Made by a program: the position numbers and the translations under genes. 64,000 bases of DNA from Rhizobium chutanense (GTDB lineage: Bacteria > Pseudomonadota > Alphaproteobacteria > Rhizobiales > Rhizobiaceae): positions 124,001 to 188,000 of the forward strand of contig NZ_NWSV01000005.1 in assembly GCF_002531935.1 (NCBI RefSeq). The letters are read 5' to 3'. Numbering within the stretch: position 1 is the stretch's first letter; each line of letters begins with the position of its first letter. Of the stretch, positions 32,547-41,058 are shown piece by piece. A model generated the notes under the pieces. The model was not told where the DNA came from. It did no database searches and saw nothing but the letters and a program-made list of their open reading frames with translations.

Positions 32547-33860
32547 ATGAACAAATTCACTGTCATTCTGTCTGCATCCGCAGCCGGCCTCGCGCTGGCC
32601 GTCGGCATGGCGCATGCCGAGGAGCTGACGATCGCCACCGTCAACAATGGCGATATGATCATCATGCAGAAACTGTCGCCGGAATGGGAAAAGGAGACCG
32701 GCAACAAACTGAACTGGGTCGTGCTCGAGGAGAACGTCCTTCGCCAGAAGGTGACGACCGATATCGCGACCAAAAGCGGCCAGTACGACATCCTGACGAT
32801 CGGCGGCTACGAAGCGCCGATCTGGGGCAAGCAGGGCTGGCTCGAGCCGCTCGACGATCTGGGAGACGACTATGACTATGGCGACCTGCTCGCCCCCATC
32901 AAGACCGGCCTGACGGTCGACGGCAAGCTCTACGCCGTACCGTTCTATACCGAGAGTTCCTTCACCCTTTACCGGAAGGACCTGTTCGACGCCGCCGGCC
33001 TGAAGATGCCGGAGCAGCCCACCTACGATCAGATCAGGGAGTTTGCCGAGAAGCTCACCGACAAATCCAAGGAGCAATACGGCCTCTGCCTGCGCGGCAA
33101 GCCCGGCTGGGGCGAGAACATGGCGTTCTTGGGAACCATGATCAACACCTATGGCGGCCGCTGGTTCGATATGGATTGGAAGCCTGAGATCAATTCCGAA
33201 CCGTGGAAGAAGGCGGTCACCGATTATGTCGATCTCCTGACCAAATACGGTCCTCCGGGCGTCACCTCGAACGGCTTCAACGAGAACCAGGCGCTGTTTT
33301 CGACCGGCCATTGCGCCATGTGGATCGATGCGACGTCCGCGGCAGGGCGCGTCTACGATCCGAAGCAGAGCCAGGTTGCCGACAAGACGGCGTTTACCCG
33401 CGCTCCGGTCAATGTCACGCCAAACGGATCGAGCTGGTCATGGTCGTGGAACCTTGCCATCCCCGCCACTTCGACCAAGTCCGAAGCGGCGAAGTCGTTC
33501 ATCAAATGGGCGACGTCGAAAGCCTATGTGAAGATGGTCGGCGAGAAGGAAGGCTGGGTCGCGGTTCCGCCCGGCACCCGCAAGTCGACCTATGAACTCG
33601 CCGAATATCAGAAGGCCGCTCCCTTCGCCGACACGGTGCTGAAGGCCATTCTTTCGGCCGATCCGTCCAAGCCGACCAAGGACCCGGTCCCCTATACCGG
33701 CGTTCAGTTCGTCGCCATCCCGGAATTCCAGGGGATCGGCACGATTGTCGGCCAGCAGATCTCCGCGGCTCTGGCCGGCCAGCAGACCGTCGACGCTGCC
33801 CTCGACAATGCCCAGAAACAGGTCGAGCGCGACATCAAAAAGGCCGGCTACCCCAAGTGA
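32547..33860 (+). CDS. smoE: Sorbitol/mannitol-type ABC transporter binding protein
   Basis: This 437-aa periplasmic binding protein of family 1 (MalE-like) has a signal peptide cleaved near AHA-E. The pattern TIATVNNGDMIIMQKLSPEW, YDILTIGGYEAPIWGKQGWL and YAVPFYTESSFTLYRKDLFD is that of SmoE-type polyol binding proteins in rhizobia. AAAGGAGG lies 12 bases upstream of the ATG. The gene appears intact, but the two permease genes that should follow are missing and the ATPase gene survives only as a C-terminal fragment. The protein may be exported without a cognate transporter, or may work with a permease encoded elsewhere. Confidence 0.88.
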   Translation: MNKFTVILSASAAGLALAVGMAHAEELTIATVNNGDMIIMQKLSPEWEKETGNKLNWVVLEENVLRQKVTTDIATKSGQYDILTIGGYEAPIWGKQGWLEPLDDLGDDYDYGDLLAPIKTGLTVDGKLYAVPFYTESSFTLYRKDLFDAAGLKMPEQPTYDQIREFAEKLTDKSKEQYGLCLRGKPGWGENMAFLGTMINTYGGRWFDMDWKPEINSEPWKKAVTDYVDLLTKYGPPGVTSNGFNENQALFSTGHCAMWIDATSAAGRVYDPKQSQVADKTAFTRAPVNVTPNGSSWSWSWNLAIPATSTKSEAAKSFIKWATSKAYVKMVGEKEGWVAVPPGTRKSTYELAEYQKAAPFADTVLKAILSADPSKPTKDPVPYTGVQFVAIPEFQGIGTIVGQQISAALAGQQTVDAALDNAQKQVERDIKKAGYPK

Positions 33861-33871
33861 GTGGCGGCCTC

Positions 33872-33931
33872 GCCCGCGGCTAAGGCCGCGGGCTCCTCCC
33901 GGAGGGTTCCGGCAGTGTCAGCTGCCGGAAC
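33872..33931. repeat. Two adjacent hairpins after smoE
   Basis: GCCCGCGG (33872-33879) pairs with CCGCGGGC (33886-33893), and GTTCCGGCAG (33906-33915) pairs with CTGCCGGAAC (33922-33931). Both stems are perfect. Such hairpins usually follow binding-protein genes inside transporter operons. Here they sit exactly between smoE and the truncated ATPase, so they may mark the deletion joint. Confidence 0.6.
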
Positions 33932-33945
33932 TCCGGCTCTGGTTT

Positions 33946-34215
33946 TTCCCAATCGCTGCGCCCGAGCATCTCACGATCGGGGCCGAGGGACTGGTCGAGG
34001 GCGAAATCATGGTCGTCGAACGACTCGGCGGTCACACCTATGTTTATGTGCAGATCATGCCCGGACAACTCGTTATCGTCGAGACGGACGGAGCAGATAG
34101 CCACCAACTGCATCAAAAAGTACGGCTGTCTTTCAATGCCGGCGACTGCCACCTGTTCGATGAACAGGGGCTGGCGCTGGAGAGAATGCGCCACACATCC
34201 ATTTCGACGCACTGA
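33946..34215 (+). pseudogene. C-terminal remnant of an ABC transporter ATPase (smoK-like)
   Basis: The translation APEHLTIG...GEIMVVERLGGHTYVYVQ...[15 protein letters not shown] is the C-terminal TOBE region of MalK/UgpC/SmoK ATPases. Only about 85-90 residues of a usual 330-360 remain. Walker A, signature and Walker B are absent, and no start codon fits. In intact rhizobial smo operons this gene follows the two permeases and precedes smoS; here smoS does follow 30 bases later. This is therefore what is left after a deletion that removed smoF, smoG and most of smoK. Confidence 0.8.
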
Positions 34216-34244
34216 GCACGCTTTCCAGGGAAAGGAACATGATC

Positions 34245-35015
34245 ATGAGACTGAAAGACAAGGTTGCGCTCATTACCGGCGGCGCGCGCGGGATCGGGCT
34301 GGGCTTCGCGGAAGCCTACGTCAAGTAAGGTGCAAGGGTTGTCATCGCCGACATCGATATCGCGAGGGCGACCAAGGCGGCGGACGCGATCGGCCCTGCC
34401 GCCACGGCGATGAAGCTCGATGTGACCGATCTCTCGGCCATCGACGCCGTCGTCAAGGAGATCGACCAGACGCATGGCGGCATCGACATCCTGGTGAACA
34501 ACGCCGCGATCTTCGACATGGCGCCCGTCAACGAGATTACCGAAGCGAGCTACGACAAAGTCTTCTCGATCAATCTGAAGGGCCCGCTCTTCATGATGAA
34601 GGCGGTCTCGAACGTCATGATCGAGCGGGGCAGGGGCGGCAAGATCATCAATATGGCGAGCCAGGCCGGCCGACGCGGCGAGGCGCTGGTGCTGCTCTAT
34701 TGTGCTTCGAAGGCGGCGATCATCTCGGCGACGCAGTCGGCCGCACTGGCGCTGGTAAAATACGGCATCAACGTCAATGCCATCGCACCGGGCGTCGTCG
34801 ACGGCGAGCATTGGGATATCGTCGATGCCCATTTCGCCAAGTGGGAAGGCCTGAAGCCGGGCGAGAAGAAGGCCGCCGTCGCCAAATCCGTCCCGATCGG
34901 CCGTTTCGCGACGCCTGACGATATCAAAGGCCTGGCCGTCTTCCTCGCTTCCGCCGACAGCGATTACATTCTCGCCCAGACCTACAATGTCGACGGCGGC
35001 AACTGGATGAGTTGA
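34245..35015 (+). pseudogene. smoS: Sorbitol dehydrogenase-type SDR (smoS) interrupted by an in-frame stop
   Basis: The frame reads [20 protein letters not shown], then FAEAYVK, then TAA at 34326-34328, and resumes in the same frame with GARVVIADIDIARA to 35015. Rejoined, it gives a normal 256-residue dehydrogenase with NNAAIF, catalytic S-Y-K (MASQAG...LYCASKAA) and the C-terminal YNVDGGNWMS. A single-base change from CAA, GAA or AAA would create the stop. A restart at the ATG at 34410 would lack the whole nucleotide-binding motif. The gene is therefore probably inactive, unless the stop is read through. It belongs to the decayed smo operon. Confidence 0.85.
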
Positions 35016-35051
35016 TCGCTCGATCCAGCCACCAATCCAGGAGCCAGAGAG

Positions 35052-36062
35052 ATGGAAGCCATCTGCTATACCGAAAAGGGCGTCGCGGTCACCAAGACGT
35101 TGCCGCTGCCAGAACTGAGGCCTGGCCATGCACTGGTGCGCGTGCGCGCGGCCGGCCTCTGCCATACCGATATCGACGTCCTTCACGGCCGTTACGGCGA
35201 GGGCCGTTTCCCGCTGGTTCCCTGCCATGAATATTCAGGCGTGGTCGAGGCGGTCGCGGGCGAGGTCTCCGGCCTTGCCGTCGGCGCCCGCGTCGTCGTC
35301 GACCCCAATCTTCCCTGTGGAGAATGCCCGGCCTGCCGCAAGGGACTGACCAATCTCTGTCGTGACCTGAAGGCCTACGGCGTGACGGAGAACGGCGGTT
35401 TCGCCGAATACAGCCTGGTCAGGACCGATCACCTCTATGAGATCGGCGACCTCGCCTTCAACCTTGCCGCACTCGCCGAGCCGCTCGCCTGCGTCTTGAA
35501 CGGCCTTAACAGCGCCGGTCTGCGGGCCGGCCCGACGCGGACGGAAACCGCGCTGATCTTCGGCGCCGGACCGATCGGCCTGCTGCTTGCCCTTTCCTTG
35601 AAGGCCGAGGGTGTCGCGTCGGTGACGGTCGCCGACATCAATGAGGGGCGCCTTGCCTTTGCCGAAAAGCTGGGGCTGGAGACGGCCGTCTCGGGATCCC
35701 AGGCGCTTGCGAACCGTCGCCGAGCCTTCGATTTCGTCGCCGACGCGACCGGCATCGCCCGCGTCGTCGAAGGCATGATCGACTTCGCGGCCGATGGCGG
35801 CACGGTTCTGGTCTTCGGCGTCTGCGCGCCCGACCAGCGCATTTCCATCGCCCCCTTCGAGATCTTCCGCCGCCAGATCCGTTTTGCCGGCTCTCATTCG
35901 TTGAACCGCAACATTCCCGAGGCGCTTGCCATCCTCAAACGGGACGAGGGTGCGATGGCGGCGCTGGTGTCCCATCGCCTGCCGCTCGGCGAGGTGCTGC
36001 CTTTCATCACCAAGAAGTCCGCCGATCCTGCGACGATGAAGGTGCAGTTCTCCATCGACTAG
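35052..36062 (+). CDS. Zinc-dependent medium-chain alcohol/polyol dehydrogenase
   Basis: This 336-aa protein has the catalytic-zinc ligands in AAGLCHTDIDVLHGRYG and PLVPCHEYSGVVEAV, and the structural-zinc cysteines in LPCGECPACRKGLTNLC. The NAD-binding motif is LIFGAGPIGLLLALSLKAEG. It belongs to the sorbitol/threonine dehydrogenase branch and should oxidise a polyol or sugar alcohol. CAGGAG precedes the ATG at 35052. It lies 36 bases after the smoS pseudogene and looks intact, so it may take over polyol oxidation or act on a different substrate. Confidence 0.88.
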   Translation: MEAICYTEKGVAVTKTLPLPELRPGHALVRVRAAGLCHTDIDVLHGRYGEGRFPLVPCHEYSGVVEAVAGEVSGLAVGARVVVDPNLPCGECPACRKGLTNLCRDLKAYGVTENGGFAEYSLVRTDHLYEIGDLAFNLAALAEPLACVLNGLNSAGLRAGPTRTETALIFGAGPIGLLLALSLKAEGVASVTVADINEGRLAFAEKLGLETAVSGSQALANRRRAFDFVADATGIARVVEGMIDFAADGGTVLVFGVCAPDQRISIAPFEIFRRQIRFAGSHSLNRNIPEALAILKRDEGAMAALVSHRLPLGEVLPFITKKSADPATMKVQFSID

Positions 36063-36160
36063 GTCGATCCTCGCCATCATCGGGACCGAACGACAGGCCG
36101 CTTTTCGTTCGGCGATGAGTCATCTAGAAAGCCGTCAGAGACGCCGTGTCAGGAGATCAG

Positions 36161-37195
36161 ATGGTGGGAAAGACGATCAAAACCATGGAGGACTTTTCGG
36201 AGTTCGTCGGCCTGTCGCGTCCCACCGTCTCGAAATATTTCAGCGACCCGATGTCCGTGCGCCAGAAGACCCGAGAGACGATCGAGCAGGCCCTGAAGAA
36301 ATCGGGATTTCGGCCGAATATGTTCGCCGTCAATCTCAACCGGCGGCGCAGCAATATTCTCGGCGTCATCATTCCCAATTCCACCGACCCCTTCTATATG
36401 GCGCTCACCCGCCGTATCGAGATGATCGCCAACGAGACGGGCTTCCTCGCCATCGTGCTGTCATCGGACGGCAAGGCCGAGATGGAGGACCGGGCGATCA
36501 AGACGCTGAAATCGATGAATGTCGCCGGCGCGATCATCGCGCCGCTCGGCGTCGAATCCCATCATGCGACGCTCGACGAACTCGGCCGCAGCGTGCCCCT
36601 CATCTATGTGGACTCGCCGCTCGACGAGACCTCCTCCTTCGTCGGCACCAACAATCGTCAGAGTTTCAGCCTGATCGTCGACTATCTCTGCCGCTCGGGC
36701 GAACCGCCTTGCTACTTCGGCATGCCGCATGTCAACACCAACGCCTTGACACGCCAGACGGCCTATCTGGAGGCGATGGAGCAATTCCGCATGCCACCCA
36801 GCATTATCGAGCTTAGCGATAGCAAGAGCTGGGATTTCGAGCGTTTCGGCTTCGAGGAGGCGACCCGCATCCTGACATCGGGCCAGGGCTTCCCGACGCG
36901 GACCGTGCTCTGCGCCAACGACCGCGTCGCCTTCGGCGTCATCGCCGCCGCTTACCAGCTGGGCGTCAAGGTCGGCCACGGCGCCAACCACGACCTGCGC
37001 GTCGCCGGTCATGACGACCATCCCCTGTCCCGATACGCCTGCCCGCCGATCACGACGGTTGCGCAGAACTATAACGAGATCGGCCGGCTGGCGATCGAGC
37101 TGCTGCTCGACAAGCTCGGAGAGGGGGAGGGGGCCGCCACCCCGGCGGGCCGCATTCTTCTCAATGCCGAGTTGATGCTGCGGGCTTCGGCGTAA
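36161..37195 (+). CDS. LacI-family transcriptional regulator
   Basis: The 344-aa regulator has an N-terminal LacI helix-turn-helix (TMEDFSEFVGLSRPTVSKYF, about residues 8-27) and hinge (SGFRPNMFAVNLNRRRSN). A type I periplasmic-binding-like sensor follows (GVIIPNSTDPFYMALTRRIE; NDRVAFGVIAAAYQLG; GHDDHPLSRYACPPITTV). AGGAG lies before the ATG at 36161, which is preferred to 36146. It closes the smo gene group on the plus strand and is the most likely ligand-responsive repressor of that group, perhaps through the inverted repeat at 32495-32522. Confidence 0.9.
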   Translation: MVGKTIKTMEDFSEFVGLSRPTVSKYFSDPMSVRQKTRETIEQALKKSGFRPNMFAVNLNRRRSNILGVIIPNSTDPFYMALTRRIEMIANETGFLAIVLSSDGKAEMEDRAIKTLKSMNVAGAIIAPLGVESHHATLDELGRSVPLIYVDSPLDETSSFVGTNNRQSFSLIVDYLCRSGEPPCYFGMPHVNTNALTRQTAYLEAMEQFRMPPSIIELSDSKSWDFERFGFEEATRILTSGQGFPTRTVLCANDRVAFGVIAAAYQLGVKVGHGANHDLRVAGHDDHPLSRYACPPITTVAQNYNEIGRLAIELLLDKLGEGEGAATPAGRILLNAELMLRASA

Positions 37196-37272
37196 TCTCG
37201 CAGTCGCGCGCGTTCGCAGTCTTCAACGCCAAGCGACAGGATGACGTTCTCGCCCTGCGCAAACGGGTTCTA

Positions 37273-38208
37273 TCAGTTTACGGTGGTGGGCGGGGTCGAC
37301 CCCGCAAAATAGGCTCCGACGTTCGCAACGACGAGCTCTCCCATGGCAAGGCGGGTCTCGTAAGTGGCGCTTCCCTGGTGCGGCATGAGGACCGTGTTCG
37401 GCGCGTTGCAGAATGCCGGGCGAATGTTTGGCTCATCGACGAAGACGTCCAGGCCGGCACCGCCGATGACGCCGTCGTTCAAGGCTTCGAGCAGCGCCGT
37501 TTCGTCGACGACGTTGCCGCGGGAAATGTTGACAAGGATGCCGTCGGAACCGAGCGCGCGCAGCACCTCGGCGTCCACGATGTTCTGCGTCGCAGCGGTC
37601 GCAGCTATGCAGGCGACGAGGACGTCGCTTTCGGCGGCCAGAGCCGCAGCGGAACCGAAAGACTTCCAGGCACAATCGGGAACGAGGGAACGGTTCCAAT
37701 ATCCGACCTGCATTCCGAACGCTTCGGCTCGCCGTCCGAACGCCTTGCCGATCTGGCCGAGACCAAGGATTCCAACCCGCTTGCCCCTGGGACTTCTTCC
37801 AAGAGGGAAGCCGGTTTGCGGCCATCGGCCGGCGCGGACGAATCGATCGCCTTCCGTAACGCGCCGCAGCAGCGCGAGCATGAGCGCGACGCCAATGTCG
37901 GCGACGTCTTCCGTCAAGATTCCAGGGGTCGTTGTCACGTCGATGTTGCGGCTCCGGGCGAATTTCAAATCGACCTTGTCGGTGCCCACGCCATTGATCG
38001 CGATGACGCCCAAGGCCGGCAGCCTCGATATCCAATCGTTCGAGAGACCGCTTCCTCCGCCGGTCACGACGGCCCTGATGCGTGGCAGCGCGGCCTCGAT
38101 CTCCCTTGCGTCGTCAGCGCGGTAGAGACGATGCAGCCTGTAATTCGCATCCAGCGCGGCTTCGATGACCGGCATTAGCGGTTCGACAAGAAGGATATCG
38201 GGTTTCAT
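37273..38208 (-). CDS. D-isomer-specific 2-hydroxyacid dehydrogenase
   Basis: This 311-aa NAD(P)-dependent dehydrogenase has the Rossmann motif GILGLGQIGKAFGRRAEAFG (about residue 148). The catalytic arginine is in LVNISRGNVVDETALL, the glutamate in GGAGLDVFVDEP, and the histidine in VLMPHQGSAT. Its closest group is the hydroxypyruvate/glyoxylate/2-ketogluconate reductases. GAAAGGAAC precedes the ATG at 38208. It is the third gene of the minus-strand unit hydrolase-like protein, LacI regulator, dehydrogenase, so it may act on a sugar-acid product of that unit. Confidence 0.88.
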   Translation of the reverse strand: MKPDILLVEPLMPVIEAALDANYRLHRLYRADDAREIEAALPRIRAVVTGGGSGLSNDWISRLPALGVIAINGVGTDKVDLKFARSRNIDVTTTPGILTEDVADIGVALMLALLRRVTEGDRFVRAGRWPQTGFPLGRSPRGKRVGILGLGQIGKAFGRRAEAFGMQVGYWNRSLVPDCAWKSFGSAAALAAESDVLVACIAATAATQNIVDAEVLRALGSDGILVNISRGNVVDETALLEALNDGVIGGAGLDVFVDEPNIRPAFCNAPNTVLMPHQGSATYETRLAMGELVVANVGAYFAGSTPPTTVN

Positions 38209-38296
38209 CAAGACGTTCCTTTCGGTCAAATGATGGGGAACGCGGAAGACTTCTCCCACGTCCGGAAAGCGGCCATCGGCCGCACGCGACGCTTGA

Positions 38297-39319
38297 TCAG
38301 GATCTGAGCGGCGCCTTGCCGGTCGAGTCTCGCACGACCAGGCTCGTCTCCATGATCGTCGTGGCTGACATGGGCGACCCATTCCGGATGCTGTCCAGAA
38401 CCAGCGTCGCGGCCCGTTCGCCGAGCTGTCGAGCGTGCGTATCGATGGTGGTCAGCGGCGGCTGGACGAACTCGGCATCGGCGACATTGTCGAATCCTAC
38501 GACTGACACGTCCCGACCGACCTTGAGGCCCATGCGCTCCAGGCTCGCCATCGCGCCGATCGCGACGACGTCGTTGAAGCAGACGAGCGCCGTCGGCCGT
38601 CGCTCTTCCTTGTCGAATAGCTCTCGCACCTTCTCGGCCGCGGCGGAGCGGCGAAGCGCACATGGGACATGCCTCGGTTCAAGCCCATGCGAACGCATCG
38701 ACGAGATATAACCTTCGTAGCGCTCGGTGGCCGCCGAATAGACACGCTCTCCGCCCAGAAGGACGATATCGGTATGCCCAAGTTCCGACAGGTGGTCGAC
38801 CGCCAGCGCGACGCCGTGCGCATAATCGATGCCGAGGTAACTCGTATCGGCCTCGGTGCGACGAAGCACCTGCAGGACCCGAAGCCCGGAGCGCGCCAGA
38901 TTCTCGGCTGCGGATTGATCCGCGGCGGTCACCGGGCAGATGATCACCGCGTCGACATTCTGTTCGTGCATGCGACGCAGGATCTTCTCCTGGCTGGCCG
39001 ACGATTCCCACGAATTGCCGAGAAGCGATATCCATCCGCTGTCATTCAGAACCTGGTCGACACCCGCCGTCAGTTCCGAATAAAACGGGTTCGTCAGGTC
39101 GGGAATGATGATCCCGACCAGATAGCTGTGGCGGGCCCGGATCGCGGCCGTCCGGTTGTAGACGTATCCGAGACGCTCCGCGGCTTCTCGGACGGCGATC
39201 TTCGTTCGTTCGGCCACTAGGCCGCTGTTGCGCAGGACGAGCGACACGGTCGAGCGGGACACGCCCGCCACTTTCGCGACGTCGTCGATCGTCAGACGGC
39301 GTTCGGTCTCGTCACTCAT
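38297..39319 (-). CDS. LacI-family transcriptional regulator
   Basis: The 340-aa regulator shows the LacI helix-turn-helix TIDDVAKVAGVSRSTVSLVL (about residues 10-29), hinge ERLGYVYNRTAAIRA and the sensor fold (GIIIPDLTNPFYSELTAGVD; CFNDVVAIGAMASLERMG; GFDNVADAEFVQPPLTTIDT). It lies 27 bases after the hydrolase-like gene and in the same unit. The three GACCGATC-type sites between 40887 and 40984, in front of that unit and the divergent transporter, are its probable operators. Confidence 0.92.
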   Translation of the reverse strand: MSDETERRLTIDDVAKVAGVSRSTVSLVLRNSGLVAERTKIAVREAAERLGYVYNRTAAIRARHSYLVGIIIPDLTNPFYSELTAGVDQVLNDSGWISLLGNSWESSASQEKILRRMHEQNVDAVIICPVTAADQSAAENLARSGLRVLQVLRRTEADTSYLGIDYAHGVALAVDHLSELGHTDIVLLGGERVYSAATERYEGYISSMRSHGLEPRHVPCALRRSAAAEKVRELFDKEERRPTALVCFNDVVAIGAMASLERMGLKVGRDVSVVGFDNVADAEFVQPPLTTIDTHARQLGERAATLVLDSIRNGSPMSATTIMETSLVVRDSTGKAPLRS

Positions 39320-39346
39320 CGGATCGCCCTCACTCTGCCGCGGATG

Positions 39347-40855
39347 TCACTCATCGATCACGCCGGAATAGCCCGGCCCTCCTGCCGCAAGATATCCACC
39401 GCTTTGACCGGCCGCCGAGCGGCTGACCCAGAACGAGTAGAGATGCGCGTTCTCGAGAAGAAAGCGGAAACGGAGCGGCCGGCCTGCGAAGGCGGTCAGA
39501 TCGCCCGCCTTCCAGGTTACCGACTGTGTCACCTTATCAACGGTGATCGCATGGCAGTCCTCTTCTCCGTAGCCGGAAATCGCGCGTCCTTCCTCGTCGA
39601 GGACGGCGACACGCAAACGGCCGGCGGCGCAATCGGCATTGACGAAGAAGTGCCCGCCAGAGAAGACGATCGGCTTCGTGGTCATCTCGCCGGCGTCCTT
39701 GGCATGAAGCGAGACGAAGCCGTCCCGCCGCAGGGTGACCAGGCCGACCGATCCGCCGGCGTAGGCGTGCGTGCCGAGCATCGGCGAATGCCCGGAAAAA
39801 CCGGAGACGTAGAAATAGAGTTCGTCGCCGACGACGAAGCAAACGCCGCCGGTCGCGTGCAGGTAGCCTCGGTCCCATTGTCCCGGGCGCTGCGAGGGTG
39901 CGAGGAACGGCTTTCCCCGGTTCGGGCGGATCCAGTCGAGGCCGTCCCGGCTGAAACCGATCTCGAGATCGGTGATCTTGGGTAGACCGCGGTAGAAGCT
40001 GTCCGGGTTCTGAGGACCGCGGAACATGCCGTAGATGCCCAGCATGACGCCCTCGTAGGCGACGGCGTCGAAGTTATAGATTTCGGAGGGAAGCTCGCCC
40101 GACGGATTTGCATGATCGAATTCGTCGGGAACGACCAGGTTCTTCCGGTCTTCCCTGGCCCACGCACGGCCCTCGACGAAATCCGCGTGGGCGACGTAGC
40201 TGCGCTGGCGGCCGCGGTCGGCATGCACGCGCAGCGAATAGTACCATCTGCCGTCGAACGGGTTGAAATAGAAGTTGCTGTTGTCGCCACACTCGCCTGT
40301 CCGGCCCCTCTGCGTCCAATGGATCGCATCCGGCGAGGTATAAACCTCCGCATACTGTTCCTTGACGCCGTCAAAGTCGTAGTCGGTGTAGGGCGTGCTC
40401 GGGTGCGAGCCGTGGCGGTAGTAGACCATCATCTTGAAACGCTCGGACCGGTCCCTGGCGAAGGTGTCGAGCCAGAAGCCGGCCCCATCCCTCATCCGCG
40501 GATAGCCGATCGGCAGAATACGGTTGGTCACGCCATCCACGTCGAGCACCGGTCGATCCCAATGGATGCCGTCCTTGCTCGTCGCCAGAGCGGTCGAGGC
40601 GAACCATCCGGCGTGATAGGTCATCTTGAAGAGCTGATCTTCCGGATCGAAGAAGGCGCCGTCCTGGAACGTGCAGGCGACCGGGCAATAGCCGCCGTTC
40701 ATCTCGATCGGCGTTTCCGGCTTCAGCACGGGCGTTGCGGGATGCACTTTCGGCTGATGGAACACCCGCTCGAGTGCGGATGTGGCAATCAGATGGTCGT
40801 CGAACAGCAATTGGCGGCCGACGCCGAGTTCGATTGGCTTGACGCCTGCTTCCAT
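39347..40855 (-). CDS. Five-bladed beta-propeller glycoside-hydrolase-like protein
   Basis: This 502-aa protein without a signal peptide has repeated W/Y-rich blades typical of the GH32/GH43/GH68 propeller clan: ATSKDGIHWDRPVLDVDG, YTSPDAIHWTQRGRTGECGD, SRDGLDWIRPNRGKPFLAPS. An internal GSVGLVTLRRDGFVSL segment and a jelly-roll-like C-terminal part follow. The catalytic acids cannot be assigned with confidence. It probably acts in the cytoplasm on an imported oligosaccharide or glycoside. GGAGGAG precedes the ATG at 40855. The divergent binding protein and permeases (41059-44242) probably import its substrate. Confidence 0.7.
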   Translation of the reverse strand: MEAGVKPIELGVGRQLLFDDHLIATSALERVFHQPKVHPATPVLKPETPIEMNGGYCPVACTFQDGAFFDPEDQLFKMTYHAGWFASTALATSKDGIHWDRPVLDVDGVTNRILPIGYPRMRDGAGFWLDTFARDRSERFKMMVYYRHGSHPSTPYTDYDFDGVKEQYAEVYTSPDAIHWTQRGRTGECGDNSNFYFNPFDGRWYYSLRVHADRGRQRSYVAHADFVEGRAWAREDRKNLVVPDEFDHANPSGELPSEIYNFDAVAYEGVMLGIYGMFRGPQNPDSFYRGLPKITDLEIGFSRDGLDWIRPNRGKPFLAPSQRPGQWDRGYLHATGGVCFVVGDELYFYVSGFSGHSPMLGTHAYAGGSVGLVTLRRDGFVSLHAKDAGEMTTKPIVFSGGHFFVNADCAAGRLRVAVLDEEGRAISGYGEEDCHAITVDKVTQSVTWKAGDLTAFAGRPLRFRFLLENAHLYSFWVSRSAAGQSGGYLAAGGPGYSGVIDE

Positions 40856-40885
40856 GAATGCTCCTCCAAGACCGTATTTTGGATA

Positions 40886-40984
40886 ATTTAGACCGATCCA
40901 TGTGTCAACAATAGAGAAAATGGAAAAGAAGTTGACAAATTTAGACCGATCTAACAGTTTTAATATGTCGTTGGATCGGTCGAA
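40886..40984. promoter_or_regulatory. Three LacI-type operator copies in a divergent promoter region
   Basis: The sites are TTTAGACCGATCCA (40887-40900), TTAGACCGATCTAA (40941-40954) and, inverted, TTGGATCGGTCGAA (40971-40984). The middle one is nearly palindromic with a central CG, as LacI-family operators are. A minus-strand TTGACA (40908-40903) and a plus-strand TTGACA (40932-40937) lie between them. The regulator encoded at 38297-39319 can thus control both directions, possibly by looping. Confidence 0.7.
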
Positions 40985-41058
40985 ATTTGAAATCAGCGAC
41001 CCGGTGCCGGGGAGGCGCCGTCAGCGCACCAAATCGCGTTACAGTTGGGAGGATGCAA

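Noticed and set aside
34410-35015. Shortened smoS restart at ATG 34410 as a functional gene
   Set aside because: It would lack the Rossmann GxxxGxG motif and the first strands, so it could not bind NAD. Treated as part of the pseudogene.
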